Assembly: GCA_029937545.1 (NCBI GenBank) | Contig: JAPYPR010000009.1 | Coordinates: 4,616-68,615, forward strand | Direction: 5' to 3' | DNA length: 64,000 nt | DNA from: Erythrobacter sp. | Lineage (GTDB): Bacteria; Pseudomonadota; Alphaproteobacteria; Sphingomonadales; Sphingomonadaceae | Part shown: one piece after another, positions 36,363 to 44,982 of the stretch | Layout of the letters: each line of letters begins with the position of its first letter | Numbering within the stretch: the stretch's first letter is position 1 | Position numbers and translations under genes: made by a program | Notes under the pieces: generated by a model | The model's database searches: none | Seen by the model: the letters and a program-made list of their open reading frames with translations, nothing else | Told to the model about the DNA's origin: nothing

Positions 36363-39020
36363 ATGAAGTTCAATACTTTCGGCCGCACCGCGACCGTTCG
36401 TACCGCCCTGCTTGCTGGCACCGCTGCACTGGCCGTTCCGACGGCCGCGGGCGCCCAGGAAGTCGGCGACGACGCCGATATCGGCGAAGCGGAACCCGAA
36501 ACCGAAACCGCCAACGTCATCGTCGTCACCGCGACCAAGCGCCAGCAGACCCTGCAGGAAGTGCCCGTTGCCGTCAGCGTGACCACCGCCGAGACGATCG
36601 AGCGTGCGCAGATCCGCGACCTCAACGACCTCCAGACGCAGGTGCCCTCGCTTCGCGTGGACCAGCTGCAAAGCTCGGCAAATACAAACTTCCTCATTCG
36701 CGGCTTCGGCAACGGCGCGAACAATGCCGGTATCGAACCCTCGGTCGGTGTCTTCGTCGACGGCGTCTATCGCAGCCGCACTGCCTCGCAGATCACCGAC
36801 CTTCCCGACGTCCAGCGCGTCGAGGTCCTGCGTGGTCCGCAGTCGACCCTGTTCGGCAAGAACGCCAGCGCCGGCGTGATCTCGATTGTCACCAAGGAAC
36901 CGGAATTCGAGTTCGGCGGCTCGGCCGAGCTGAGCTACGGCAATTACGATGCGATCGTCGCGAAGGGCCTCGTCACCGGACCGATTACCGACAGCATCGC
37001 CTTCAGCCTTGCGGGCGGCATCAACAAGCGCGACGGCTATCTCGAAGACCTTGCGACCGGCAACGACAGCAACGAACGTGACCGCTGGTTTACCCGCGGC
37101 CAGCTGCTGTTCGACAACGGCGGTCCGTTCACCGCGCGCTTCATCGGCGATTACGACAAGATCGACGAAATCTGCTGCGGTGTCGTCAACCTGCGCCGGA
37201 GCGATGCGAGCAACGCGATCCTCGCGCTGGGCGGCCAGATCCCGAACCCCAACGATCCGTTCGCCGACGTGATCTACAACAATATCGATTCCACCAACGA
37301 CATCGAAAACTGGGGCGTTTCTGGCGAGCTGAATTACGAGATTGGCGATTTCACGCTGACCTCGATCACCGCCTATCGCGAATCCACCGCGATCACGGAC
37401 CAGGATTCGGACTTCACCAGTGCCGACCTGATCGGCAGCAACTTCGCCAACGTCGGCCTCGAAACCTTTACGCAGGAACTGCGTCTGGCAGGCGAGTTCG
37501 GCGACCGCGTGTCCTTCCTGCTTGGCGGTTTCTACTTCAATGAGGACGTCGATCAGCAGAGCGCCCTGATTTACGGTGAGGATTTCCGCGAATATGCGAA
37601 TATCCTGATCGGCGGCCCGGTCACGAGCCCGCCGAACGACTTCGCGGTACAGCAGCTCGAAGCGACGCTTTCGTCACTGAACGGCCAGGACTACGCCGGC
37701 CAGTTCTTCGTCGCGGGGCAGGGCTTCAACGAGGCCTACACGCTCAGCAACGAAGCGCTGTCCATCTTCGGCCAGGTCGATTTCGAGATCCTCGACGGTC
37801 TCGTCCTGACGCTGGGCGCGAACTACACCGACGACAGCAAGGAAATCACCACCAACGTGATTTCGAGCGACGTGTTCTCGGGCATCGATCTCCAAGCGTC
37901 GCGCGATGGAGCGTTCAACTTCGGTCTTGCTTCGACAATCGGTGGCATTCTCGGTGTCCCCGGTGGACTGGCAGACGCTGCGACCATTCAAGCTTTCGCC
38001 GCAGCACAGCCTGAGGCATTCCAGCAGATCGTTGCTGGCTCCGCTGCTGCAGCAGACCCACTGCTCGACCTTCGTCCGCTGCAGTTCCTGCCGCCCTTCC
38101 TGAATGTGCCGAACAGCGTGGAAGACGGCAAGACCGACGACAGCGACTGGAGCTACACCGCGCGTCTGGCTTACGACATCTCGCCGTTCCTGAACGTCTA
38201 TGTGTCCTATGCGACCGGCTTCAAGGCGAGCTCGTTCAACCTGTCGCGCGACAGTCGTCCGCTGGCCGCCGACATCCCCGCCATCGTCGCGGGCGGTTTC
38301 GCACCGACGAACCTGCGTCCCGGTTCGCGCTTCGCCGGTCCGGAAGAAACCGAGGTCTACGAGCTGGGATTCAAGGGTAACTGGGACATCCTTTCGGCCA
38401 ACCTGACGTTCTTCAACCAGCGGATCGAAGGCTTCCAGACCAATTTGTTCACTGGCACCGGCTTTGCCTTGGCGAATGCGGGCCTTCAGGAAACCTTCGG
38501 CATCGAATTCGACAGCGTCGTGCGCGTGTCCGATTCCTTCAGCGTGCTGGCCGCCTTCACCTATCTCGAACCCGAATATGTCGACTTCCCCAACAGCTCG
38601 GTCGGCAATCTATCGGGCCGTGCAGTGGCCGGCATCTCCGAGTTCACAATGTCGCTGGGTGCCCAGTACGACAAGGAGATCAATGCCAACGGCGACCGGA
38701 TCATCCTGAACACCAACTTCTACCACGAAGCGCCTGTTCAGATTGCGGACGGCCTGCCGGCCTTCTTCGATCCGGGCAATCCGGCCTCGCAGGCTGCGGC
38801 CTTTGCCGCCGCCGCGCCGTTCCGCCGCCAGGTGGACGAGCTTTCGGCGAGCGCGACCTACTCGTTCGGCTTCGGTCTCGACCTGACCGTTTGGGGCCGC
38901 AACCTGCTCGATGATCGCTACATCACGGCGATCTTCGACTCGGTCGCACAGGCGGGCTCGATTTCGGGCTACCCGAACCAGCCGCGCACCTACGGCGTGG
39001 CCGCGAAGTTCAAGTTCTGA
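36363..39020 (+). CDS. TonB-dependent receptor
   Basis: An 885-residue outer-membrane transporter. A signal peptide (ALLAGTAALAVPTAAGAQ) is followed by the TonB box region NVIVVTATKR and a plug domain (EVPVAVSVTTAETIERAQI, then RVEVLRGPQSTLFGKNASAGVIS). The large beta-barrel contains LTLGANYTDDSKE, VYELGFKGNWD and the C-terminal strand ending in Phe (YGVAAKFKF). AGAGG sits upstream of ATG 36363. The 259-bp space before it, shared with typA, must hold its promoter, but I see no clear operator. A strong terminator follows at 39049. The sphingomonad subgroup suggests organic-compound or siderophore uptake; the ligand is unknown. Confidence 0.93.
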   Translation: MKFNTFGRTATVRTALLAGTAALAVPTAAGAQEVGDDADIGEAEPETETANVIVVTATKRQQTLQEVPVAVSVTTAETIERAQIRDLNDLQTQVPSLRVDQLQSSANTNFLIRGFGNGANNAGIEPSVGVFVDGVYRSRTASQITDLPDVQRVEVLRGPQSTLFGKNASAGVISIVTKEPEFEFGGSAELSYGNYDAIVAKGLVTGPITDSIAFSLAGGINKRDGYLEDLATGNDSNERDRWFTRGQLLFDNGGPFTARFIGDYDKIDEICCGVVNLRRSDASNAILALGGQIPNPNDPFADVIYNNIDSTNDIENWGVSGELNYEIGDFTLTSITAYRESTAITDQDSDFTSADLIGSNFANVGLETFTQELRLAGEFGDRVSFLLGGFYFNEDVDQQSALIYGEDFREYANILIGGPVTSPPNDFAVQQLEATLSSLNGQDYAGQFFVAGQGFNEAYTLSNEALSIFGQVDFEILDGLVLTLGANYTDDSKEITTNVISSDVFSGIDLQASRDGAFNFGLASTIGGILGVPGGLADAATIQAFAAAQPEAFQQIVAGSAAAADPLLDLRPLQFLPPFLNVPNSVEDGKTDDSDWSYTARLAYDISPFLNVYVSYATGFKASSFNLSRDSRPLAADIPAIVAGGFAPTNLRPGSRFAGPEETEVYELGFKGNWDILSANLTFFNQRIEGFQTNLFTGTGFALANAGLQETFGIEFDSVVRVSDSFSVLAAFTYLEPEYVDFPNSSVGNLSGRAVAGISEFTMSLGAQYDKEINANGDRIILNTNFYHEAPVQIADGLPAFFDPGNPASQAAAFAAAAPFRRQVDELSASATYSFGFGLDLTVWGRNLLDDRYITAIFDSVAQAGSISGYPNQPRTYGVAAKFKF

Positions 39021-39048
39021 TCGAAACGATCAGTTTTGATACAAGGGG

Positions 39049-39073
39049 AAGGGGGCTTTCGGGCCCCCTTTTT
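39049..39073 (+). terminator. Rho-independent terminator of the TonB receptor gene
   Basis: An AAGGGGGC stem (39049-39056) pairs with GCCCCCTT (39063-39070) around a 6-nt loop and is followed by further T residues to 39073. It lies 29 bp after the receptor stop, facing the convergent ABC permease gene. It is the clearest intrinsic terminator in the window. Confidence 0.85.
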
Positions 39074-39086
39074 CTTGCGCTGGAGA

Positions 39087-41624
39087 TTAAAGCGCTCTGA
39101 GCGCCTGAGCCGGTTTCGCTCTCAGCAGAGGCAGCGAAGCCCCGAGCGCAAAGGCCAGCACAATTCCGAGACCCAAGCCGAGGACCGCCATCACCTCGCC
39201 CCAGTCGGGCAGCCAGTCGAATTCGAACAGCTGGGTTACGACCAGCCACCCAGCGACGCTCCCGACCGCGAGAGCGACGATGGCCAATGCGCTAGCCAGC
39301 GCGACATATTCGATGAGCTGCATCACAAGGATCTGTCGTCGGTCCGCGCCGAGGACGCGCATTACTACGGTGTCATAGGTCCGCGCCGCGCGCGCTGCCG
39401 CAATCGCGCCAAGCAGCACGGCCAATCCCGCAAGCACGGCGACGCTGGCGGCGGCTAGCGTGGCGAGACCCACCTGCTCGAGTATTGTGCGCGCCTGTCC
39501 CAGTACGCCGCCCACCTCGATCACCGAGGCAGAAGGGAAGCTCGCGACCAGAGATTGCAACAGCGGCCCGGTCGGCTTCCCTTCGGACAATTCGATGGTG
39601 GCGGCCAGATTGTGCGGGACATCGGCCAGCGCATTGGGGCTGAGCACGAAGACGTAGTTGAAGCCCATGCTCTCCCAGTCGATCCGCCGCAGATTGGCAA
39701 TGCGCGCCTGCTTTTCTACGCCCAGCACGCCGAAAGTCAGCATATTGCCGATTTCGAGTCCGGCAGCTTCGGCGAATTCCTCATCGACGGAAACCAGTGG
39801 TTCGCCATTGTAGAACGGGCCCCACCACTTGCCTTCTGTCAGGCTGTTTCCTTCGGGTAGGTTGTCGGCATAGGTCAGACCGCGCTCGCCGCGTAGGGCC
39901 CATGCGCCGTCGGGAATTTCCTCGAGGTCCGAGGTACGGGTCATCGCGCCTTCCGGGCCCAAGGCGAGGACCGATCCGCGCAGGGCGGGCACGGTGCGCC
40001 AGTCGGCCTGAGGATCGGCATCCTCGATCAGCGTTTCGAATTCGGCGATCCGGTCGCGCGGGATGTCGAGGACGAAATAGTCGGGCGCCTGCTGCGGCAC
40101 GCGGCTCTCGATATTGCCGTCGATGGCGGATTGCACTGCGGCGAGGAGGACGAAGGCCGACAGCCCGAAGCCGAGCGCCGTCACCAATGCTCCGGTCGAA
40201 CTGCCGGGCCGGTGCAGATTGGCGAGCGCGTTGCGCGCGATGGGGTCTTTCGGACGCGGCAGCGCGGCGGCGAGCTTGCGGATACCCCGGCCGAGCAGCG
40301 CCAGCAGGCCGAGCAGTACGGCAGCCCCTGCGAGGAAACCGCCGGACAGCAGAGGTTGCTCCGCCGTGAGGAGTGCCAGCGCCACGATTGCGGCCAGCCC
40401 TCCGCCGACCACGAGCAATGCGACGCGGTCCCTTGCGAGCGGTGCCACCCGGGCACGCATCAGCGCCATGGCTGGGAAATTGCGCGCTCTTAGCAATGGC
40501 GGTGCGGCGAAGACCAGCGCGACGAGCAGGCCATAGGCCAGCGCAAGCAACAGCGGGCCGGGCGCGACGACGAAGCCTGTCGAGACCGGCAGCAGCCCTT
40601 CCAGCGCCGTCGCGAGCAGCGGCACGATGGCAATGCCAGCCACAATTCCGGCAATGCTGCCGACGATTGCCGCCGCAGCGATCTGGAGCGCATATATCCG
40701 GGCGATATCGCGGCTCGTCGCGCCGAGTATCTTGAGCGTCGCAATCCCCTGACGCCGCGCGTCGAGATAGCTGGTCACCCCGCCGCCGATGCCGATGCCC
40801 GCAATTACGAGAGCGGCGAGACCGACCAGCGTGAGGAATTCGCTCATGCGGTCGATGAAGCGGTCGGTGCCCGGCGCGGCGCGATCGGCGGTGTCGATGT
40901 CGAAGCCGGACTCGGGGAAGCGGTCTTCGATGTCTTCGCGCACGTCCTCCGCATCCTGCGGAGTGTCGAAGCGGACGCGGGTCTTGGATTCGAACATAGA
41001 TCCCGGGGCGATCAGGCCGGCGCGTTGCGGCAGGTCGTCGGCCACGATGACCGTGGGGCCGAGCTGGAAGCCTTCGCCCAGCCGGTCGGGTTCGTCGGCG
41101 ATCAGCCCGCCGACCGTGACCGTTTCTGTGCCGATCGCGATCGACTGTCCGACGGAAGCGCCCAGCCGTTCGGCCGCTCCGCGGGAGAGCCAGGCTTCGC
41201 CCGCGTCCGGCTGCCCGACCGAGCGACCGTCTTCCAGCACAAGTTCGCCATAGAGCGGATAGGCGGCATCGATCGCCTTGAGTTCGATCGGTGCGGCCTG
41301 ATCGCCATAGCGCGCCATCGCCTGCATGCGCGTGCCTGCCGAGACGGTGCCGTATTCGGCAAGCGCGGCGCTCTCTTCCTCGTTGAGGCCGCGTTGCCAC
41401 AATTCGATCTGCAAGTCCCCGCCGAGGAACTGGCGGCCATTGGCCTCAAGCTCGCGCTCGATTGCAGCGGTCAGCGTGCCGATGGCTGCGAGCGCTCCGG
41501 TGCCGAGGAACAGGCACACGAGCAGCAAGCGGAGCCCGCGAAAGCGCGCATTGAGGTCGCGCCGCGCAATGCGCCAGGCCGTCGACCAGCTCATCGCCTG
41601 TTTGTCTGTGTGCGCGTCGCTCAT
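39087..41624 (-). CDS. ABC transporter permease, YbbP/FtsX type
   Basis: An 845-residue inner-membrane permease with two FtsX domains (COG3127 type). An N-terminal helix (LRLLLVCLFLGTGALAAIGTL) is followed by a large periplasmic domain, a block of helices (ALVIAGIGIGGGVTSYLDARRQ), a further pair of helices, a second periplasmic domain and a last three-helix block (AASVAVLAGLAVLLGAIAAA). The ATG overlaps the stop of the ATP-binding subunit gene (ATGA). This pair resembles YbbA/YbbP, a type VII-like ABC system; substrates are unknown, with lipoprotein or envelope functions often suggested. Located beside a GDSL esterase gene, as in many proteobacteria. Confidence 0.88.
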   Translation of the reverse strand: MSDAHTDKQAMSWSTAWRIARRDLNARFRGLRLLLVCLFLGTGALAAIGTLTAAIERELEANGRQFLGGDLQIELWQRGLNEEESAALAEYGTVSAGTRMQAMARYGDQAAPIELKAIDAAYPLYGELVLEDGRSVGQPDAGEAWLSRGAAERLGASVGQSIAIGTETVTVGGLIADEPDRLGEGFQLGPTVIVADDLPQRAGLIAPGSMFESKTRVRFDTPQDAEDVREDIEDRFPESGFDIDTADRAAPGTDRFIDRMSEFLTLVGLAALVIAGIGIGGGVTSYLDARRQGIATLKILGATSRDIARIYALQIAAAAIVGSIAGIVAGIAIVPLLATALEGLLPVSTGFVVAPGPLLLALAYGLLVALVFAAPPLLRARNFPAMALMRARVAPLARDRVALLVVGGGLAAIVALALLTAEQPLLSGGFLAGAAVLLGLLALLGRGIRKLAAALPRPKDPIARNALANLHRPGSSTGALVTALGFGLSAFVLLAAVQSAIDGNIESRVPQQAPDYFVLDIPRDRIAEFETLIEDADPQADWRTVPALRGSVLALGPEGAMTRTSDLEEIPDGAWALRGERGLTYADNLPEGNSLTEGKWWGPFYNGEPLVSVDEEFAEAAGLEIGNMLTFGVLGVEKQARIANLRRIDWESMGFNYVFVLSPNALADVPHNLAATIELSEGKPTGPLLQSLVASFPSASVIEVGGVLGQARTILEQVGLATLAAASVAVLAGLAVLLGAIAAARAARTYDTVVMRVLGADRRQILVMQLIEYVALASALAIVALAVGSVAGWLVVTQLFEFDWLPDWGEVMAVLGLGLGIVLAFALGASLPLLRAKPAQALRAL

Positions 41625-42310
41625 GTGGCGGTGTCGGTGGCAATACGCCCGTCACCCAGCGTCAGCACGCGAGCGCAATGTTCGGCGAGTTCGGGATCGT
41701 GGGTGATTACGAGCAGGGTCGCGCCGGTTTCCGCGCGGCGGGCGAACAGCAGGTCGACGATCTCGTGGCCGGTGGCAGCATCGAGATTGCCGGTCGGCTC
41801 GTCGGCAAAAATCAGGTCGGGGCGTGGCGCGATGGCGCGGGCGATGGCCACGCGCTGCTGCTCTCCGCCGGACAGTTGCGACGGGTAATGGTCGAGCCGG
41901 TGGCCGAGGCCGACTGCCTCCAGCTCCGCCCGTGCGCGATCCTGCGCGGCGGCCTCTCCCGCCAGCTCCATCGGAGTAGCGACGTTCTCCAGCGCGGTCA
42001 TCGTCGGCAGCAGGTGAAAGGCTTGCAAGACGATGCCGATGGCACCGCGGCGCGCGTGGGCGAGGGCGTCTTCGTCCATCGAGGCGAAGTCTTGCCCGGC
42101 AACCTCCAGCGTGCCACCGCTGGCGCGCTCTAGGCCGGACAGCACCGCCATCAGCGAACTCTTGCCCGAACCCGACGGCCCGAGCAGGGCGACCGTCGCT
42201 CCCCGGGCGATATCGAGATCGATCCCGCGCAGGATTTCGACCGGTGCGGCGTCGCTACCGAGAGTGAGGGACAGGTTGCGGGCTGAAATAGCGGCTTGAG
42301 ATGTCGTCAC
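41621..42310 (-). CDS. ABC transporter ATP-binding protein, YbbA type
   Basis: A 229-residue ATPase partner of the adjacent permease. Walker A is LLGPSGSGKSSLMAVL, the Q-loop lies near IVLQAFHLLPTMTALENV, the signature is LSGGEQQRVAIARAIA and Walker B is LIFADEPTGNLD. The start is set at GTG 42310 (TTSQAAISARNLSLTLG); GTG 42343 would add 11 residues, and neither has a strong ribosome-binding site. It is divergent from the GDSL esterase gene, whose E. coli counterpart tesA also sits opposite ybbA, so the neighbourhood is conserved. Confidence 0.92.
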   Translation of the reverse strand: MTTSQAAISARNLSLTLGSDAAPVEILRGIDLDIARGATVALLGPSGSGKSSLMAVLSGLERASGGTLEVAGQDFASMDEDALAHARRGAIGIVLQAFHLLPTMTALENVATPMELAGEAAAQDRARAELEAVGLGHRLDHYPSQLSGGEQQRVAIARAIAPRPDLIFADEPTGNLDAATGHEIVDLLFARRAETGATLLVITHDPELAEHCARVLTLGDGRIATDTAT

Positions 42311-42357
42311 GGCGCTGCGATGGCATGGGGTGACCGGTTGCACAAGGAAACTCGCCG

Positions 42358-43059
42358 ATGCGGCTTTATCATTTGTCGATTGCCCTTCTCGCCGCGGCGC
42401 TGGCCGCCTGCGGCGCTGACACCGCGGAAGCGCCTGCGCCGCAAGCGGGTGAAACGCCCTCCGTGACGCGCCCGGATATCGCCGTCGAAGGACCGGAGCG
42501 GCGCATCCTGGCCTTCGGCGACAGCCTGTTTGCCGGCTATGGGGTGGGCGAAGAGAATAGCTATCCGGCGCTGCTCGAAGATGCGTTGCGGGAGCAGGGG
42601 GTCAACGCGCGGATCGCCAATGCGGGCGTGTCGGGCGATACCAGCCAGGCCGGGGCGCAGCGGCTGGCCTTCACGCTCGACGCGCAGGCGGAGAAACCCG
42701 ATCTCGTCATCCTCGAACTTGGCGGCAACGACATGCTGCGCGGCGTCTCGCCCGACCAGACGCGGGCGAGCTTCGAGGCAATGCTGGACGAGTTGCGCCA
42801 GCGGGATATCCCGGTCCTCCTGATGGGCATGCGCGCGCCGCCGAATTACGGGCCCGAATACCAGACGCAATTCGACGGTCTCTACGGCGAGCTAGCCAGC
42901 GAATACGATGCGGAGCTTATTCCATTCTGGCTGGAGGCGATCTACCAGGATCCGAGCCTGTTCCAGTCCGACCGCATCCACCCGACGGTCGAGGGTATCG
43001 AAGTACTGGTTGCGGACACGGCGGACGAAGTCGCGGCGGCGCTACCTCCGGCAAACTAG
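42358..43059 (+). CDS. GDSL-type arylesterase/lysophospholipase (TesA-like) lipoprotein
   Basis: A 233-residue SGNH-fold esterase with a lipoprotein signal (LAACGAD). The nucleophile block is FGDSLFAGYGVG (Ser56), with the oxyanion Gly in AGVSGDTSQAG, the Asn in LELGGNDMLRG and the Asp-His pair in SDRIHPTVEG, a complete set. AAGGAAA lies upstream of the ATG. TesA-like enzymes hydrolyse thioesters, aryl esters or lysophospholipids in the periplasm. It is divergent from the YbbA-type gene and overlaps the recF end by 4 bp, converging. Confidence 0.92.
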   Translation: MRLYHLSIALLAAALAACGADTAEAPAPQAGETPSVTRPDIAVEGPERRILAFGDSLFAGYGVGEENSYPALLEDALREQGVNARIANAGVSGDTSQAGAQRLAFTLDAQAEKPDLVILELGGNDMLRGVSPDQTRASFEAMLDELRQRDIPVLLMGMRAPPNYGPEYQTQFDGLYGELASEYDAELIPFWLEAIYQDPSLFQSDRIHPTVEGIEVLVADTADEVAAALPPAN

Positions 43060-44135
43060 AGCCGCTGGGCCTCACCGTCTTCGATCCGCCACGTCGCCGC
43101 TTCGCTAAGGATGGTATCGAAAGGGGAGGGTTCGGTCCCGGTGATCCAGACTTGCGCACCGCTACAGCGCAGCTGGTCGAACAGCGCGGCCCGGCGGACA
43201 GGATCGAGATGGGCGGCCACCTCGTCGAGCAGCAAAATGCCGGCGCGACCCTGCGCCGCGAGGCCGGCGTGAGCTAGCGTAATCGCTACCAGCATGGCCT
43301 TCTGCTCGCCGGTCGAGCTTTGCGCGGCGGGAACACGCTTTGCAGCGTGGATCACTTCCAGCTCGTCGCGATGGGGACCGGATAGCGTGCGCTGCGCCAG
43401 CCGATCCTTGCTACGTCCTTCGTAAAGCGCCTGCGACAGGCCGTCCGGATTATCCGGCGCGCCCGGCGCATAGGTGAGGGCGGGGCGGGCGAAAGGCTCT
43501 GCAGGCATGGCAGCGAGACGCGCCATCAGGGTCTCGATCAGGCGCGCACGGCCCGTCATCAGCGCACCGCCATGCTGGACCATTTGCGCTTCGATCGCAT
43601 CGAGCCAGCCGCTCTCGGGATCGCGCCGGTCGGACAGCAGGCGATTGCGTTCGCGCAGGGCCGCTTCGTAGCGCGCGGCGTGGCTTGCATGCGCCGGGTC
43701 CAGCGCGAGTGCCATGCGGTCGACGAACCGGCGGCGGTCGGCGGCTGGGCCGGTGAACAACCCGTCCATCGCTGGCGTGAGCCAGGTAACCGCGAGCCAT
43801 TCGCCGAGCGCGGGGGCATTCGTGTCCGATCCGTTGATCCGCACCCGCCGCCGCCCCGGGTGGCCGCTCTCGCAATAGGTGCCCAGACGGACAGGCTCGC
43901 CCTCCTGCTTCAGGTCTGCCGCGACGGTAAATCCCGCCTGGGTCCCGGCGCGCACCATGTCGGCCAGCGCGGCGCGGCGCAGACCACGGCCCGGCGACAG
44001 GAGCGATAGCGCTTCCAGCACATTGGTCTTGCCCGCGCCGTTCTCGCCCACCAGCAGGTTGAAGCGCGCCGTGCCCGAAAGCTCGGTCGCGGCATGATTG
44101 CGGAAGTCGGAAAGGGCTATTCGATCGAGCGCCAT
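43056..44135 (-). CDS. recF: DNA replication and repair protein RecF
   Basis: A 359-residue SMC-like ATPase that helps load RecA at gaps. Walker A is LLVGENGAGKTNVLEAL. The DFRNH motif near the N-terminus, the signature region SSTGEQKAMLVAITLAHA and Walker B ILLLDEVAAHLDP are intact. ATG 44135 (MALDRIALSDFRNH) is chosen over an in-frame ATG 20 codons earlier. Unlike the dnaA-dnaN-recF arrangement it is isolated here. Its promoter must lie in the 232-bp region shared with the micropeptide/PspC unit. Confidence 0.95.
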   Translation of the reverse strand: MALDRIALSDFRNHAATELSGTARFNLLVGENGAGKTNVLEALSLLSPGRGLRRAALADMVRAGTQAGFTVAADLKQEGEPVRLGTYCESGHPGRRRVRINGSDTNAPALGEWLAVTWLTPAMDGLFTGPAADRRRFVDRMALALDPAHASHAARYEAALRERNRLLSDRRDPESGWLDAIEAQMVQHGGALMTGRARLIETLMARLAAMPAEPFARPALTYAPGAPDNPDGLSQALYEGRSKDRLAQRTLSGPHRDELEVIHAAKRVPAAQSSTGEQKAMLVAITLAHAGLAAQGRAGILLLDEVAAHLDPVRRAALFDQLRCSGAQVWITGTEPSPFDTILSEAATWRIEDGEAQRL

Positions 44136-44288
44136 GGTCGGCGGCAGCGATAGCGCGCAGTGCGTAATGCCGCCACTCGATTTGCCCGATTCCAAAAAGT
44201 GGTGAAATTTCCTAACCTTTCGGATCGATGAACGGCACTCGAGTGGTCGGTTAAGTTAAGAATGGCTGAATTCTCCCGTTTTCGAGTT

Positions 44289-44304
44289 TGGCACGCCTCC
44301 TGCA
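44289..44304 (+). promoter_or_regulatory. Sigma-54-type -24/-12 promoter
   Basis: TGGCACG-CCTC-CTGCA (44289-44304) matches the RpoN consensus TGGCACG-N4-TTGCA in all but one position, with the invariant GG and GC separated by the required 10 bp. It lies 64 bp before the first micropeptide ATG, which would give a leader of about 50 nt. Phage-shock genes are classically sigma-54 dependent, and a PspC-domain gene sits downstream, so the match is biologically sensible. An activator site is not obvious in the AT-richer 100 bp upstream. Confidence 0.75.
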
Positions 44305-44367
44305 AAGCATTGGTCAACCCGGATGGACCGGGAGAAACAACAGACCAAGGTTCAAGGAGACCATCAA

Positions 44368-44487
44368 ATGTCCGCTTTCGATTATGCCAGCAACCGCGCT
44401 CTCGCCGCCGTTTTCGCTCTCGCCGTCTCGGCCGTCAGCATGGCGATCGCCATCGTCCCCGCAAGCCCCGCCGGTTTCGTCGCCTGA
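44368..44487 (+). CDS. 39-residue membrane micropeptide (copy 1)
   Basis: A tiny gene with an excellent ribosome-binding site (AAGGAGA, 7 nt before the ATG). The product has a short polar start (MSAFDYASNR), one hydrophobic helix (ALAAVFALAVSAVSMAIAIV) and a PASPAGFVA end. It is clearly paralogous to the next micropeptide: both share L-x-A-x-F-x-L-A-x-S-A, then A-I-x-P-A-S-P-x-G-x-x-A. It lies directly downstream of the sigma-54-type promoter. A single-span membrane or small secreted peptide is likely; function unknown. Confidence 0.75.
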   Translation: MSAFDYASNRALAAVFALAVSAVSMAIAIVPASPAGFVA

Positions 44488-44522
44488 CGCAAACCGCGCC
44501 TCATATCAAAAGGAAGGAAATC

Positions 44523-44639
44523 ATGTTCGACTCTGAAAACTCCAGCAAGCTTTTCGCAGCTGCTTTCTCGCTGGCCCTCTCGGCGGTGTTCTTCGCCACG
44601 GCCATCATCCCCGCCTCGCCCAATGGACTGATCGCATGA
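44523..44639 (+). CDS. 38-residue membrane micropeptide (copy 2)
   Basis: The second member of the pair, with AGGAAGGA 5 nt before its ATG. Polar start MFDSENSSK, hydrophobic helix (LFAAAFSLALSAVFFATAII) and the same PASPNGLIA ending as copy 1. The stop overlaps the PspC-domain gene's ATG (ATGA), so it is translationally coupled to it. The conservation of the helix pattern and tail between the two copies, despite changed residues, argues that both are functional proteins. Function unknown. Confidence 0.78.
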   Translation: MFDSENSSKLFAAAFSLALSAVFFATAIIPASPNGLIA

Positions 44640-44857
44640 ACGACCTGAAATATCGCGACACCGACCCCGCCGTCCGCCCCGCCAAGAGCTTCGGGCTCGA
44701 TCGCGGCAACGGCAAGCTGATGGGCGTATGCTCCGGCATCGCCGACTACTTCGGCATCGACGCACTCTGGGTCCGCCTGGGTTTCGTCGCAGGAACGCTG
44801 CTCGGTTTCGGCAGCTTTATCCTGATCTACCTCGCGATTGCGCTGATCGCGGATTGA
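44636..44857 (+). CDS. PspC-domain membrane protein
   Basis: A 73-residue protein consisting of a PspC domain. KLMGVCSGIADYFGIDALWVRLGF is the family motif, and a membrane segment (LLGFGSFILIYLAIALIA) follows. PspC proteins are inner-membrane parts of the phage-shock envelope-stress system. It is coupled to the 38-residue micropeptide gene by an ATGA overlap and lies under the sigma-54-type promoter, consistent with stress control. No pspA, pspB or pspF is in the window, so this may be a satellite unit of that regulon. Confidence 0.9.
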   Translation: MNDLKYRDTDPAVRPAKSFGLDRGNGKLMGVCSGIADYFGIDALWVRLGFVAGTLLGFGSFILIYLAIALIAD

Positions 44858-44922
44858 GCACGGCCCCCGCGCCGGCCGACCCGGTTTTCGTGTCGGCCGT
44901 CCCTTCAATTTCGAGAAACCGT

Positions 44923-44942
44923 GAGGGGCCGTCTGGCCCCTC
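44923..44942 (+). terminator. Hairpin after the PspC gene
   Basis: GAGGGGCC (44923-44930) and GGCCCCTC (44935-44942) form a perfect 8-bp stem with a 4-nt loop, followed by TTGTGATT. A second stem, CGGCCGAC with GTCGGCCG, lies just before it (about 44873-44899). They sit between converging genes and probably end transcription, but the T-run is weak. Confidence 0.5.
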
Positions 44943-44982
44943 TTGTGATTCCAGCCCCCTGCGATTCTGGCGGCGGTAAAAA

